The notes beneath the pieces are model-generated. The model was not told where the DNA came from. It worked only from the letters and a program-made list of their open reading frames with translations, and did not search any database. A stretch of 64,000 nucleotides of DNA from Gymnopilus junonius (lineage: Eukaryota; Basidiomycota; Agaricomycetes; Agaricales; Galerinaceae), in NCBI GenBank assembly GCA_015501075.1, contig JADNYJ010000003.1:558001-622000 (forward strand), in the 5' to 3' direction. How positions within the stretch are numbered: position 1 is the stretch's first letter; each line of letters begins with the position of its first letter. Position numbers and translations under genes: made by a program. Below, in pieces: positions 1 to 12,563 of the stretch.

Positions 1-505
1 CTGCGTCCAACATAATTGCAATTGCCAGCCTTTTTGGCATCTCGCATTGCCTACTTCTGCAGAGCCGTTAGATAGGCCGGCAACCACGAACCTATCAGAT
101 TTACACCCGCGCCCAGCCTGAGCTAACCTAATCTTTAATCAGTCTTGACCCACCTCCCCTCTCGCACGGTTGACATTTTGACTGCAGCTGCAAGTCTTTT
201 CGTCACCAGGGCTGTCAACGGACTGTGCCTTACGGGGAAAAGGAAGAATTTTGCGAGCAGGAAGCCGCGCAGTGAAGTTAACGGACGGAACCAAGGTCAA
301 CCTCATTCTATCATCTCGTCGGCAACCGTAGCGGGAGACCCTGACGGTTGTGCTCTATTTCTGCAAGAGACGCCTTACCCTTCGTAATCGGCATATCTTT
401 CTCTCATCGCTTCTCCATCTCAATTGTAGAAACTCAAGACCCGATACCCTATATATCTACTCTTTCGTCAAGGAAAGTTGCATTTTTCGCTAGTTATCTA
501 TTACG

Positions 506-1732
506 ATGTCTTTAGAAATCGAGACGCCCAAGGAACCAGGACAGCATGGACGGGACGCATCCGAGAGAAGTACGCTGTCGCTCGACATTCCAGCCAGCGA
601 ACTCTCTTCGTCTGCATCTTCATCCGGACCTCCGTCACCGAACCCTCTAGCCGACTCGGACATTCACACCCTGCAAAGCACGCCTTCCGAAACGCCACCG
701 CCGTCCACTAGCAGGCATGCGTCCACGTCGTCCTTAACCAGTACGACACTCAGTGTCAAATTCGCCCCCTTACCCGAGCTCGCGCCCCGCCGGAGGAGGT
801 CAAGCACTCCATTAGGCATGGCGGCGCGAGGTCAGCTTATGCGCAGGAAGAAGTTGCAGATGACCGCTCAGCAGCAATTATACGAGCAACAGGTAGCCGC
901 CAACCCCAATATGACACCAGAGCAGCTCGAAGCGAATCGGCTGCATCAAGAAGAGCTGGCAGCTCGGTATGCACACATCCAAGCATCCGCTGCTGCATCA
1001 ATTGCTAGAGAGGAAGAAGCGCGGCTGGAGCAGGAGGAAGAGGAGCTAGAGAGGCATCAGATGATGAAAGCTGAATCCAGAAAGACATTGATTGCTGCCG
1101 ATGAGATGGATGTCAAGTTGTTGTCGCTTGGGAAGACAGTCAAGACGTTTTGGAAGAAGGTGGCTCATCATAGGGATTCAGATTCAGAGGTTGAAGGCAT
1201 GAAGGAGAAGGAAAGGGAAAAGGATGTAGACAATAAGCTGAAGGAAGGCACCAAGGTAAAAGCGAAAGTAAGCAGCATTAAGAGGAAGTCGAGTGGTCCG
1301 TTGAAGAGAGGTGGGGAATCTTCACTTGCGACGGCGGTACCTCCGCCTCCGGTACCACCGTTGAGACCAATACTTGCTGCCATCACAACTCCCAATATTG
1401 ACGCAACCAACCTTAACTCAACCAACGCGGAGAAGGAGTTCGCTCCGGTTGAGTCTCCGGTAGAGGAAAGTGGGGGTGTATGGGAAGAAGAAATTGCCAA
1501 TGATTTCCCGCTCAATGTAAGCCAGACAGAGACGATCGTGGAAGGTCGGCCTGTGCATTCTCCGGAGCAGACAACGCCGACTGTAACGACAACGAAGGTG
1601 GAAGTGATGACCGTCAAGAGCAAGGCTGAAGAGTCGCAGACACAGACATCAAAAAGGTCCCCGAGGAAGTCGTTGTTGTCCAAGAGTCCACCGACGAAGG
1701 GCAAGTCGTTATTGGGCAGTGCAAAATCGTGA
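506..1732 (+). CDS. Conserved-looking hypothetical protein, basic and coiled-coil
   Basis: Uninterrupted 408-codon frame with an ATG in a reasonable context and no intron needed. I do not recognise a catalytic domain. Residues 1-80 are rich in Ser, Pro and Thr. A short conserved-looking basic block follows (KFAPLPELAPRRRRSST, about residues 85-101), then a Gln/Glu/Ala-rich helix (about 115-195) likely to form a coiled coil. A hydrophobic-basic patch (LGKTVKTFWKKV, near 208-219) and a highly charged Lys/Glu stretch come next. The tail is Ser/Pro/Lys-rich with several SP/TP sites. There is no signal peptide or membrane segment, so an intracellular, possibly phosphorylated scaffold-type protein is likely. 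The codon pattern and absence of stops over 1.2 kb make it a real gene; the function is unknown. Confidence 0.75.
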   Translation: MSLEIETPKEPGQHGRDASERSTLSLDIPASELSSSASSSGPPSPNPLADSDIHTLQSTPSETPPPSTSRHASTSSLTSTTLSVKFAPLPELAPRRRRSSTPLGMAARGQLMRRKKLQMTAQQQLYEQQVAANPNMTPEQLEANRLHQEELAARYAHIQASAAASIAREEEARLEQEEEELERHQMMKAESRKTLIAADEMDVKLLSLGKTVKTFWKKVAHHRDSDSEVEGMKEKEREKDVDNKLKEGTKVKAKVSSIKRKSSGPLKRGGESSLATAVPPPPVPPLRPILAAITTPNIDATNLNSTNAEKEFAPVESPVEESGGVWEEEIANDFPLNVSQTETIVEGRPVHSPEQTTPTVTTTKVEVMTVKSKAEESQTQTSKRSPRKSLLSKSPPTKGKSLLGSAKS

Positions 1733-4505
1733 CATCCGTCCTTTCTTCGACTTCCTGCACTCCTTTATTGCTTTCTCCCGTTCATATGACGACCGGTCGA
1801 AATGCCCTGAAGTTGGTTGGGGGATGAATATCAATACTTGAACAGGCCCGCCCGCCTTTTCTATCTTTATTTTTCTGACCTTTTTCTCACCCACTCTACC
1901 TGGATTTCTTGTCCCGATCTATCAACATTTATTCATGTCCACGTCCACACATTACGCTTACATACCACTTGATTGCCTACAAAACCGCCCAAGCTCAATC
2001 TTTACCGGCGTTATCATGCCCGTATGACCTGTGTCTACGCCAATAGTGCGGATAGTCATATGGAACGACGACTCATTCATTCATCGGTGACTGTTATTTT
2101 ATGCATCCATGGACACTTCATGGGCTACTTGGCCTTCATATACCCTTGTCCATGCGTTGCGTTCCCCACCCTAGCTGCTTCAATAAACTGAGCTTTACGA
2201 ATACACTCTACCTGGATCAAGAAGTCCATATTACCGAAAGCCACTCCTTATTTCACTGGCCCTTTGACCTGTCCATACAGCGTTTTCACTTCCCATGAAA
2301 GGAATCAACATACACTATACCTTCATCTTGCAAGTTACCCAGCTGACGACTACTCATTTATCATCACTCTCTCTCAAATCGATTACTTTGTCTCTGGAAA
2401 CCACGACCGACGTTCTCGCTGTCTACTCCCCATCCATCTTTATGTCACTCAATCTATCTATCCGTCCCTGTGTCGTCCTAACTATCATATGTATATATCT
2501 CAAAGCAGAGCTTATCTTACATACCTAGTTTTTATTATTGGGTTCCTTTTCTTGGTTTATCTAGTTGTTTCAAGTTGTTGCATGGTTGTGGTTGGGAATT
2601 CAAGGTGGAATCTATTTTATTGCCATTTTTTTCATTGCCTGTGCAACCATTTGTTGAAGCTTTTTTATTGTTTCCAAATTGGTGTAAGGGCTTGCGGTTG
2701 TACAAATAGACCAGTTCTAGATTACTTGAGGGCTTGCTTCTCTGTCAGGCTCCGAGTTTGAGGAAAAGAACGGTCATCGACTACCTTCGTGGGTTGATTT
2801 CATGTCCCAGTTTTAATTCTCTGCCAATAGCAAGTCAAATGTTCTTTTTTCTTACTTCTTCATCTCCGATGTCAGTCCGACTCGAACTCGTCGGAGAAAC
2901 TTAGAAGAGCAGAGTTCACGACGTCACCCACGGCCTTGCTACTCCGTCTGTTCTTCAAGGTGTTCCCGGCGGACCAGTTTCAAAAGTGCATGCATAACAG
3001 ATGTCTGCAAATTATGGAATAAGAAAGAAGTTCATGAAATATATTTTTCGGCTTTGGCACTGAAGTAACACTAATGACGAATAGTACCCAAGTAAGATGG
3101 ACCATTACAATGGTTCATCTGGCGGCTATTCTAAAGCAGGATTCTGAGTCGTAAACTTTCAGAAATTTGGTTTAGATTAAAGCAGTAATTGCACTGGCTT
3201 TATACAGAATTGATAAAAGCCTAGTATTTAAGGGATGAGGCCGACCTATATTAAAGCAGATCTAGAGTTCACAAGACTCTCAAAAACTTGATCTGTCAGG
3301 TTTCAGAATAACGTTGGCATGACATAAATACTAGTGGGCGCGGCTGGAATAAAGGTAGTTTGTCATAAATATTGAAACTCTAAAAATCCATTCTAGTGTC
3401 CAATGCGTCTCACGACAAGCAAGCAACTGTCCAAACGGCCCAAGACGAGCATTTTTATATAGCAAAATGCTCATTTTGAGCCAATTGGACAGCGACTTGC
3501 CCCCGTGTCTTGACATGGCAAAGTTGAGGCTGTGCCACTTCGGGACCGCGGGAAGATCGGATTGGAAGTCGCGTGGACAAAAATAGATATTCTTTCCTTT
3601 TGCAGAACTAGCGTGGGCCCACTGCCCGTGAATTCGAAGTGTAGAACAGGCTATGATCATGGATGAGTTATAAATATGGAGCTTTGTAGACAGAGTAATA
3701 ATTAATATCTCAGGCTCTTCATTAGTTGTTGTTTTCGAAGAAGGCTGGTTTCAAACGGAGTCAAGGGCTTAAATATTTTCAGAAGAAAACATTTACCTTT
3801 GTGCCATAATCTATATCTACATGTATTCGCTACAGGGTGTCTTACACAATCCCAGGTTTCTGGCTCGAAGCTCATGAGTCAACCGTTCTCTCGAAGCAAA
3901 GCGGCAGTCTTCCGTGAACCAGTGATCCGGCGTGGCTGTGCGATCAACGAACAAGGCATCAATTCAACAACTTGACTACGCCATGCACCTCCCCTATCCT
4001 GCCAGCACCGTCACGATCTCCCACGAACGCCGCGTCTCCGATGGGTACTGCGTTATCTTCTTGTAGTTTTACATTGTCAGTGCAACAGAGGTACGAGAAA
4101 ACGAGCTAAGCGCCTCTGTGAACTACCTCGAATGGAATTTTCGGGCAATTTTGTTGTTTTTATTGTGGTGGAGGCCGATAGGGTCGGCTTACATAAAGGA
4201 GAATTGGCCTCGTTGTCGCCGGCCGTTTGCACAGCAACTGTCAAACGGTGTCCCGAATGTTCTGAAAAAGTATAATTTTGAATGAAGGCCGTCTAGAGCC
4301 AAGCGTTTCCTCTTTTGCCCTTTGCGGTTCGCGTAGGTGCCTGTCTTTCGGATTGTGGCTCTGGACACTGCCCACCTTCTTCTGCAGGTTGACAGGCATA
4401 AGCCTGCTCTTGGTGGGCGCTATTTTCTGTTCTTGTTTCTCTCAAGTCAGAGGCTTGTGTATTCAAGGTTAAAGTGCGGTCTACGCTCTCCTACCAGTGA
4501 CAAGC
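1733..4505. other. Intergenic stretch, no gene recognised
   Basis: The first part is T-rich and probably contains the 3' UTR of the gene ending at 1732. Short open frames on both strands here lack motifs, codon bias or plausible splicing. From about 4270 onward the sequence is probably the 5' UTR or promoter of the membrane protein that starts at 4506. I see no tRNA, no transposon ends and no clear repeat. Confidence 0.5.
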
Positions 4506-6713
4506 ATGGCACAATGTGTTCAGACACCCACCGCAACGACTACTGAGGTCTCCACCTCGGAGAGCCTTTTTCCAACCTCGTCGTTATTGACATCGACCTT
4601 GCCTGGATCTGTGTCCACGTCGATCTTCAGGACATGTACTCAGACTAATTCGTCAGTGGCTTGCGAGCCCACCCTGACAAGTGTTCTTGTCACGCTTCCT
4701 GGTGTGTTCTATGCTTCTTTCATTCATACGTTGCTTATGTTTTCTTTACCAATGGTCAGGGAACACGACTGTTGTGACTGTATCGGCTACTGGAACGAGC
4801 GACATACCTATCACGAATATTATTACGCTCTTTGGTTCTTCATGCAGCACCTCACCCAGCACAACTCCATCTAGTACGCCAACCACAACTCCTTCAAGTA
4901 CACCACCCGATACGTCTTCGACGTCGTCGGATACATCCAGCTCGCCTCCACCTAGTCTGATTACTACGAGTTCGACAGTCACGTCCGATGGGTCGACCTT
5001 CGTTGATTTTTCAACGTTAAGCTCAAGTCAAACTCCCGTTCCTACGCAGAGTGATACAGGTACAAATTTCTCGTCGTCTCCTTCTACTTCCACACCAACA
5101 TCCACAGCTAATTTGTCCCCTTCCACCCCTCTATCCACATCTTCGACCGATGCTCAAACTACAGGTACCTCTTTCCGTCCCTCGTCTTCCTCAAATACTA
5201 ATGCTGCCCATTCTTTTCTTCCTCGTCTTCTCTTCCTTTATCTTCACTACTTCCTCGCCTTCTTCCACTGGCACTATCGTTCAAATAACAGGTACCCCCA
5301 ATAACCTCAATGGCAATCACTCAGCAAAGAAGTCCAGCAACGCCGGTCCAATTGCCGGTGGAGTAATAGGCGGAATCGCCGCGCTCGCCCTCTTAGGATT
5401 CCTCACATGGAGGTTCATGTATGTACACGCGGCCACTTCTCCCCAGCTTCATTACCTCACCGGTGACTGTCATCTTTCAGCAAAAAACAGCCCCGGTTCG
5501 ATGATATCTTTAACAAAGATTCAGGACCTCATTACAAGAAGAGGAACAACGGGACTTCTGAACCAAAACCCTATACCTATGGTCTCGTTGGGCAGAACCC
5601 CGCTACGAACCCTATCGGCACGCCACCTAGTTCGCCTCCCCCTATGCAGCAGGCTGTAGGACTCGAGGGCGGCCAGGCCATAGGTCCACAGAGTCAGCAA
5701 CCTAGTACCAGTAACAGCGTAGGACCCTATCAAAGCAGCGGTAATGAGATCGGCCAACAACCATCATCGACGGGTAACGATGTCGGACGCGTGCCCAATC
5801 AGCCACCTCTGCAGCACCTGCGCAACCCCTCTCTGACACCGTTGCTTGCTGGAGTGGGTGCCGCTGCAGCAGCTGGAGGTGCCGGTGCGGCGTTGACTGC
5901 TTCCAACACTCGACCAAACTCCTCTCGACCCTCTTCCTCCGCGTCGTCGCAGCTAATGGGGCCGTTAGTAACGCCCGCACAGACGCAGGGATATGTCCCT
6001 AACTCCACCTACCCTCCTGCTCTACAAAACTGGACGAATGCGCAAGGATATGTACCCGCTAGTACCAGCCCTACTCTTACCAACACTCAAGGCTATGCGC
6101 CTGGACCTTCAATGGAAGTAGGACAATCTACGGGGCTGTCGCCCAATGCTAGCGTTAATAGCACAGGCACCATGCCATCGACTTATTCACAGGGGGCACC
6201 TCATGGCAGCATAGTTCCTCTGCTGGTGGTAGCGGTGTAGCCAGCGGCAGTGGAGGTGCTGGAGCAGTTTATAACCCTGTACAGCCGGGAGTACTCCCTC
6301 TTCTAGCAGCTGCTGGTTTATTAAGGAACAGCAACAGTCATCAACAACATCCTGAAGATCCATTCGGCAGGAGCGGTAGCCCAGTCAGCTTCCAAGAACA
6401 ACGCATTCTCCGAGTAACGAATGACGAGCCATCATCACCTGCTTCGCTCGCTAGCAGAGAAATATATGACCCGAATTTGTATTACTCAGGCCAAGTTGAG
6501 GCTTCCTCGTCGTCTTCGACTTCCGCTGCTGCTCCTTTTGGCTCGGCGCCTTCGTCAGGGGGCGTTGATGGAAAAGGAAGACCGCTCAATCTGAGAGGTG
6601 AAAAAGCCCCTCTTATTCATCTCGATGGTGCGCTATATCAGGAGCCAGCTCCTGAAGCTCTTGAGCCCCGAAATTCGGCAGTTACCCCCGCGCCACCTGC
6701 ATACCAAGAATGA
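4506..6713 (+). CDS. Mucin-like single-pass membrane protein (one apparent frameshift)
   Basis: Four exons: 4506-4701, 4760-5164, 5292-5418 and 5481-6713, all with GT-AG introns in consistent phase. The predicted protein is about 653 residues. An extracellular part rich in Thr, Ser and Pro (a likely O-glycosylated stalk) is followed by one membrane helix (AGPIAGGVIGGIAALALLGF) and a basic stop-transfer KKQPRF. The long cytoplasmic tail is low in complexity (Gly/Gln/Pro/Ser) and ends PPAYQE, a PPxY-type motif. The frame breaks near 6212: the upstream frame stops at 6240 while the following frame runs open to 6713. One extra base restores it; a weak intron starting at 6118 is the alternative. 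No N-terminal signal peptide is obvious, so an upstream exon could be missing. It shares architecture with the genes at 26185 and 41314. A role as a cell-surface sensor is only inferred. Confidence 0.7.
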
Positions 6714-7566
6714 GGGGATTGATTCAGGAGTCTTCATTTTTCATGTTTGTGGTTGGACAATTACTATTTTATTCCGGGTTTATGTTGAAGTTTTATCGCA
6801 TTCGCTACTTTGGCCTGTTCATTGTATGCATACACGACGACTTTCATTTCTTTTTCATAATTTCATGAAAGGTTTTTCCTCGTCATGAGTTACAGACTTT
6901 CACGCATACCTTTACTCAACTTGCACTTCACATCACCCCCTTACGTGCTTCCCGTTTAGTCTTTCACTCTTCTTCATGATTAATGATACCACTCCTCGGA
7001 CTGTTGAATTTGACGCTACAGGAGTTCATCGCGGCGACGGCCGTATTCAAGAAATGTATACGCTTTATATACCTATTTACAGTGTTCGGCTTAGTACATA
7101 GTACCAAGTAACAACAAGACTTGACTATTTTGCGGCCTTTTTTTTGAGATGCAGTTCATTCATGATTCAGCAAGCAATGATTAGGGGATCAGGTACCCAT
7201 ATCATGTTCCAGTGCCAGATTGCATTATTTAAGTTATGCTACAGAAAAGTGTGTATATATCTACAGGAGCTTTGAGAAAAAGCTGTGGGTGCGAAGCCCC
7301 ATAAGTAATACAGTAAAGTCCGAACGGCAGTAATAGTGGCAAGTAGGTGTATTGTAAGATGCTTGAATAGGCGCGGATGGCAAAGTCCAAGATGAACAAA
7401 CGTGAGGGGGGTGTCCTGGGTCGTGGCGGCGTGAGGTAGCTTAGCTACGTGGTGATGTTCACATATTGGGCTCCAAGCTCCTGGCAAGGAGGCCGGCGTT
7501 GAACAAGGCTTTCTTCTTCCTGTTACAGAAAAAGAGGATAAATGGGTGCAATTGCACTTCGCCCTT
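6714..7566. other. Convergent intergenic region
   Basis: Lies between the 3' ends of a plus-strand and a minus-strand gene, so it should hold the two 3' UTRs. The minus frame remains open here down to 7239, but that extension only arises if the single-base break near 7750 is ignored. I see nothing else. Confidence 0.4.
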
Positions 7567-8785
7567 TTAGAGAGCAGTAGGACTGGACCTGAAAGCAGGT
7601 GCTCCTCCATCCGAATCGGCAGCGCTGTGCCTATCCTCAGGCTCAGCCCTTCGAGGAGGAAGGGGCATGCTAGGCCTCTCTGGGGAGTAGAAGCTCGAGG
7701 AGGTGGATGCGCTAGACGCACTACGCGAGACCGAGGCGACAGTTGAGCAGGGGCGGGGCTGACATAGCGAGGCAGCGACTCTTCCGGCTTCTGCAGGATG
7801 AATCCTCGGAGGCCGGCAGCTTTCTCTCCCTGCCTTCCGAACCCGTACCCAACCTTTTCAGTGCTCTTGTACGACTGAGCATCCGAAGTGGTCTCGTGAT
7901 GGACCATCACCTGGGGTTGTTGAGGCCAAGGAGTGGATGGCTTTTCCTGACCACCGAAGACGTGGGAGACGAAAGAGGTCGAGTTGATAAAGACGGGGCG
8001 GCTGTCGATGTGGGTGGGGAGAACGCCTTTGGCTTCTGCTCTCCATTCGGTGATGGATCGCTTGGACTTGGCGTGTTCGCGGAAGATGAGGCCGAGGAGC
8101 ATGTTGAGGCATCCGAGGGAGAAGAGGAAGAAGGCGGAAACGAGAGTGAAGTCGTCGACGTGGTGCGAGAGGATTTGGGTTGCAATCCTGTTTGTGGTAT
8201 TGTTAGTGAGGCATTAGAATAAGAGATAACTAGGGGCTTACAAGCCTTGGAAGATTCCCAGAGGTCCTAGACCGAATTTGGTACCGAGGACGGGGAAGTA
8301 CTTGTCGAAAAAGGCCATGGGCCAGCTCACTTCGGAAACTAAGTTGATGTGAGATGGGGAATTCGTCCAGAGGAAGTCAAACTTACGAAACAAGATGATG
8401 GTCTGAAAGATAACCAGAAGACTGGAGACAATAGCCCAGAAGACACCCGCAGGTTGATTTGGGACGGTACTTCCCCTGTAAAATGGCAAAAGAGGAAATT
8501 AGTTCTAGGACGGGTGTAATAGCACGTTAACGAACATAATGTAATCGCAGTCCAGCATCGTCGAATTATCATCGGAACCCTTCTCGGCTTCAAAAGTGTT
8601 GACGCCTTGATGTTGGTGACCATGACCAAGATTGTGCTTGAGAAAACCAAGATGAGGGAGATCAAGCTGAGCACACGGACGGCGTTCAAGCTCATAAATT
8701 GGACTAGAATAACAGAAAAGAATGAGCATCTCAAAGAAGCCAGCAGTGAATGAGAATAGGACGCACTTGCTCGAGGAGGTAACAT
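7567..8785 (-). CDS. Four-helix membrane protein, DUF7598-like (two apparent frameshifts)
   Basis: Five exons: 8785-8767, 8703-8536, 8475-8387, 8338-8242 and 8187-7567. The protein has about 331 residues. Four hydrophobic segments lie in the first half: near ALNAVRVLSLISLILVFSS, near GVFWAIVSSLLVIFQTIILF, a short one around FGLGPLGIFQGL, and VSAFFLFSLGCLNMLLGLIF. A cytoplasmic tail with AKSKRSITEWR follows. This resembles a family of agaricomycete membrane proteins that I recall as DUF7598; its function is unknown. Two breaks need one added base each. One is near 8605, between TNIK and VNTFEAEKG. The other is near 7750, after which a Ser-rich tail ends at 7567. Both sides of each break look fully coding, so I treat this as a gene with consensus errors; recent inactivation remains possible. 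Confidence 0.65.
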
Positions 8786-10267
8786 GGTGATTTTTAGTTT
8801 TGAAAGTAGCTATAGATCTGAGGATTGTTTGTATAGGTGTCGTGTGAGAATGACTTTCGTTAGAGCGAGGGCTGGATGTATGTTCGTAGGACGTGAATGA
8901 ATTAAAACAGGTGGCCCAGCACCGACGCTCGTCGCGTGAAATATAAGGAGAGGAAGGGGAAAAGAGAGCTTGGTCCTGAACCAGCGAGGGTAAGGAGGGA
9001 TAATAGACCAAACCCAATATTAAGAGCGACTGTTTATAAAGGGGCGCGGTGAGAGCGGCAGTAACCGTAACTGCTGAGGTGTTTGGGCGCATTTCGAAGA
9101 CGTACAAGCTATTAACAATGCGGTAAGACGAGTAACAAGGGATAAGGGAACAATGAAATTTGAAAGGCCATTGTTGAATAATCACGTGACCGCTTCGAAA
9201 ACAATAGGCCTCCCCGACTTTCCTGCGCAGCGTCCTTATACCACACGTCTTCGTTGCGTCTTCGCTCCGGGCGTATCTAGGCAGCGGACAGATTACGCGT
9301 TTATGAGAAGGCGTGTTTAATATTACGTTCACCTATCGGATTTCTGTCCGAGCTATTGTTGCGAGTCTAGGTATTAGCTTGGTGTTGGCGTGCCTCCGAG
9401 TCCGACCTTGAATATTTACTATCACTGAGCTCCGGGTCTATGCATCTTGCAATCTAGGGGCAAGGGAAGATATATACGATCCTCGTGGTTTTCCTTGGTA
9501 GCGATCAAGGCCTTCTGGTGAACCGGACTATCTGAAGGCTCAATTGAGTATCTGCCTTACGTCTCCTGCGGCGAGTGCACTGCCCAACAGCTCCATCTTA
9601 TCTTTTTAAAAGTACCCTGCTTATTACTCCCTCCTCGAGGAATATTCTCTCCAATTGACTTCCCTTGTAGAATGAGCGGGATACTTTGAACTTGGATCGA
9701 ACAGAATCACAAGGAAACACCCACTAGTTTGGATACAAGGAGTAAAAGCATAAAGACTATGCATGCATTAGGATTATTGTCTCGCATCGGTGAGCTTGCA
9801 GTGGTCTGCATATTCGATGACAGTCGGTCGGTGCTTGAGTAAAGGAAACCAGGGATACAGGCGTTGACGCTGAAGAGGGTGACTTTGGATACCAATTATG
9901 ATGGCGCAGATAAGAATCATCTTCATTATTTTGCCTTCTAGCTTTGCGAAAATGTTTGTGACGAAGCAGCTCGAAGCAGCCAAAGGTGTGCTGGCTCGGT
10001 GCGCCACATTTCTAAATTAGGAAATCACACGATTAATCGGTATCGTCGGCTTAAGGCGAAGCCCACCCTCAAGCAAACGCTCCTGCTACAATATTAATAT
10101 ATTCGAATTTCCGGCTCACAATGAATTACAGGTTAATCAAACATTGTATGTGTGGTGTCTCCTGTCAATCGCCCTCTAAATTGTACAAGATAACCCTATT
10201 CAAACAGTTGTTCGCAAATGCCTCCCGATCCGCTCCCGCATGCGGACCTATTTGCCATTTTTCAAAT
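8786..10267. other. Intergenic stretch, 1.5 kb
   Basis: Holds the promoter side of the DUF7598-like gene and the 3' side of the DUF7918-like gene. The only item noted is a minus-strand 50-codon frame at 9926-9774. It opens with a hydrophobic MKMILICAIIIGI start that could act as a signal peptide, but nothing else supports it as a gene. Confidence 0.4.
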
Positions 10268-11528
10268 TCATTCCTCATAGTCAGACAGATATTCTTCTTC
10301 TTCTGATATTTGTATCCTAATCTCACGCCTACGTCTGACTTTGCGCACCTTCTTCCTTTCAGGAGGACGTCTCGTATCTTCGTACGCAGGCGGAGGAGGC
10401 GAAGGATTGGGAGGAGGCGCCGTCGACGACGACGACGGCAATGGCGGGTATTCTTCGACTGTCTGGAATCTCTGCCTGAATGTATTGACCTAATGACCTC
10501 CGATCAGCTATGTCGCAAAGAAAAAAAAGTGTCCTCACTGAAGGCCCAGATTGCGCATCCGCGCTGAAGTCGGTCAACACGCGAATAACGGGAGGAGGAG
10601 TTTCAAATTGAGGGGGGAATAATTTTTTCTCTAGCAAATATTCTGAACAAGTAGTTGGTATACTCAGACGCCCACTTTTTAAGATAAAGGACATACCGAG
10701 CGGTCGATACCTGAACGTGAAGGTATACAATGGTTCCTGATCAATTCTACTTCCGCGAGTCGCCACTATGATAGGTCGATCGACCGGTTGTTTATATTCC
10801 TCTCCGAACCTAAAGAGTAATCAACAAAACCAGAAAATAAAGGAGGAAATTCACGCTCACTTGACTTGATGGGGGTATTTTCCTCCAGTTGTGAGGAGAG
10901 ACTTGCTAGTCAGAGCCTCGCCTTTGTATGCGTAGTCCGACCTCATGGATTCCGCCGTGCCTATTTTGACGCGTCGAATTTCTAGTCTGATCGTTCCCAA
11001 ATTAGTTGCGGGATCACCAGCTCCCGATCCAGGGTCCTGGACTAACAAGGCGACGGATATTAGAAAATAAATGAGATGAATCTCAGATTCCCATGACGAG
11101 ACTCACCTAAGGTACCGACGTCGGCAAAGACAAAGTTCTTCCGACTAGTAGGGGAAACTTGGATGAAACCGATATTCGCAATTGACCACTTGTCTTCAGG
11201 AAAGCTCGACGCCTCAGGAATAATATGCGTGTCGCACAGAACACCGTCTATGTACAGGGTGCCTTCCATATGGTGGTTACGCTGATTGTTGTGCCAATTA
11301 ACAGTGAATGTCTGTAAAGAGTTCTTTCAGGGAAATGACGTAGGGCTTTGCGGACATGAAAACAACCTGTCCAGCGTTGGATTCGATCCAGCCTGTAAGC
11401 GAGTTCCCTGAACGTTGAGTGCTTCCGACGTATTTAGGGCCGTAATGACCTTCAACCCAGCAAGTAATTTGATCAGCCCTGAGGGATTGAAGACCAGGAA
11501 TGATATAATAGGGATTGATGAAAGACAT
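10268..11528 (-). CDS. DUF7918-like domain protein
   Basis: Six exons join cleanly: 11528-11367, 11311-11107, 11041-10861, 10809-10697, 10642-10539 and 10489-10268. They give 328 residues without any break. The first 200 residues look like a beta-rich domain (ITCWVEGHYGPK, FTVNWHNNQRNHHMEGTLYIDG, LGTIRLEIRRVKIG). This matches the pattern of the widespread basidiomycete DUF7918 family, whose role is unknown. The family assignment is from memory. The C-terminus changes character: a Pro/Ser linker (near PPLPSSSSTAPPPNPSPPPP), a strongly basic stretch RKKVRKVRRRRE that could be a nuclear localisation signal, and an acidic end. The start at 11528 is supported because the next upstream in-frame sequence has no ATG with coding character. 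No signal peptide is seen. Confidence 0.75.
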
Positions 11529-12563
11529 TGCTTCTGCAAAGGCGGGTGAACTAGGGAGGTAGGAGACAGCTCAAAATACATCTTTTATAGGGGGATTTGG
11601 GCAAGGTTTCCTTGAAAAGTGCCTTGCGTCGGCAACACACAAAGATCTGTGGCATACTCTTTACCCCAAAACCTTCCGCTGATGTAGGACGAGGGGGTTA
11701 AAGGGGAAAGCATTCTTGATACTTTGCCCTCGGACACTTGGGACACTTGAGACGGAACCCCAGAATGAATCGCACACAACGGACGCCAAAGGACTGGGAC
11801 ATTTCATACAAAGTAGAGGGGCCAGATAGGCCGACAGGACTTATTTTTTGCTCTGAGATGGAGTCAGTTGATGTGTCTCATCAGTCTTGCGCCCACAACC
11901 CACAAACATACTTACAGGCTGCGAGAAAAACGCCATGAGGGACTGGCAGGAGTCAGAGCAAGGCCATCGTAAGGAAAAGTCGCAGAGGCCACCTCTAATA
12001 CCGCGGAAAATATACATTTGACTGTAAGTCGTTGGATGGGTTGACAAAGAAGATAGTCAAGGTTTAACCAAGAGCGGCAGCAAGTATAGATTCAGGAGCA
12101 TGGTTTCCCGGAGTTCGCATATAGTGATGTACAGCCAAAGAAGCCGATCATACTCAAATGAAATTCTTCACCAAAAAGGCCTGAAGGCAAAGGGAGATCG
12201 AGCAAACCTTGCTGCTCGCACTGCCTACAATTTGCAGATCTGTCAAGCTCAACTTTCAAGGACGAATCGACTACTTTCATGTGAAAAAGCAACGAAGCCG
12301 CGTGGGTAATCTGTGAAGAAGAGCCATAGAAGATGACACGAAGAATTTAGGTTGTGGGCGAGTTGTGGGTTGGTTGTGGGCAAAGACATAAATTGACTTT
12401 TCGCAGACGCGACTCTAAACGAGACGCACGTGACGTGACGGCCATTTAGGGCCAGTTTGCATGTGTAAAGTACTCAGTTCTGAATTGCTTATGTAATGTA
12501 GTCAGCCACAATTGATTCCAATTCCAATTCTGATCTGTACAACTTGCTTTACAATATACCATC
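11529..12563. other. Divergent promoter region
   Basis: Lies between the divergent starts of the DUF7918-like gene (minus) and the small gene at 12564 (plus). Short open frames on both strands carry no recognisable motif and cannot be joined by convincing introns. A G/T-rich repeat (GTTGTGGG units, about 12352-12380) is the only visible structure. Confidence 0.35.

Noticed and set aside
2264..2761. 165-codon plus-strand frame
   Set aside because: T-rich with a random-looking hydrophobic translation downstream of a 3' end; no start context or motif.
6118..6209. 92-nt intron to explain the frame change in the first membrane protein gene
   Set aside because: The GTAGGA donor is weak and the removed sequence looks coding; a single missing base near 6212 is simpler, though not proven.
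8505..9332. 275-codon minus-strand frame overlapping the DUF7598-like gene start
   Set aside because: It runs through the gene's promoter and exon 2 in the wrong frame; only the part GVNTFEAEKGSDDN belongs to the real gene, downstream of the 8605 break.
9774..9926. 50-codon minus-strand frame with a hydrophobic start, possible small secreted peptide
   Set aside because: No cysteines, no C-terminal CAAX box as in mating pheromones, no promoter or conservation evidence.
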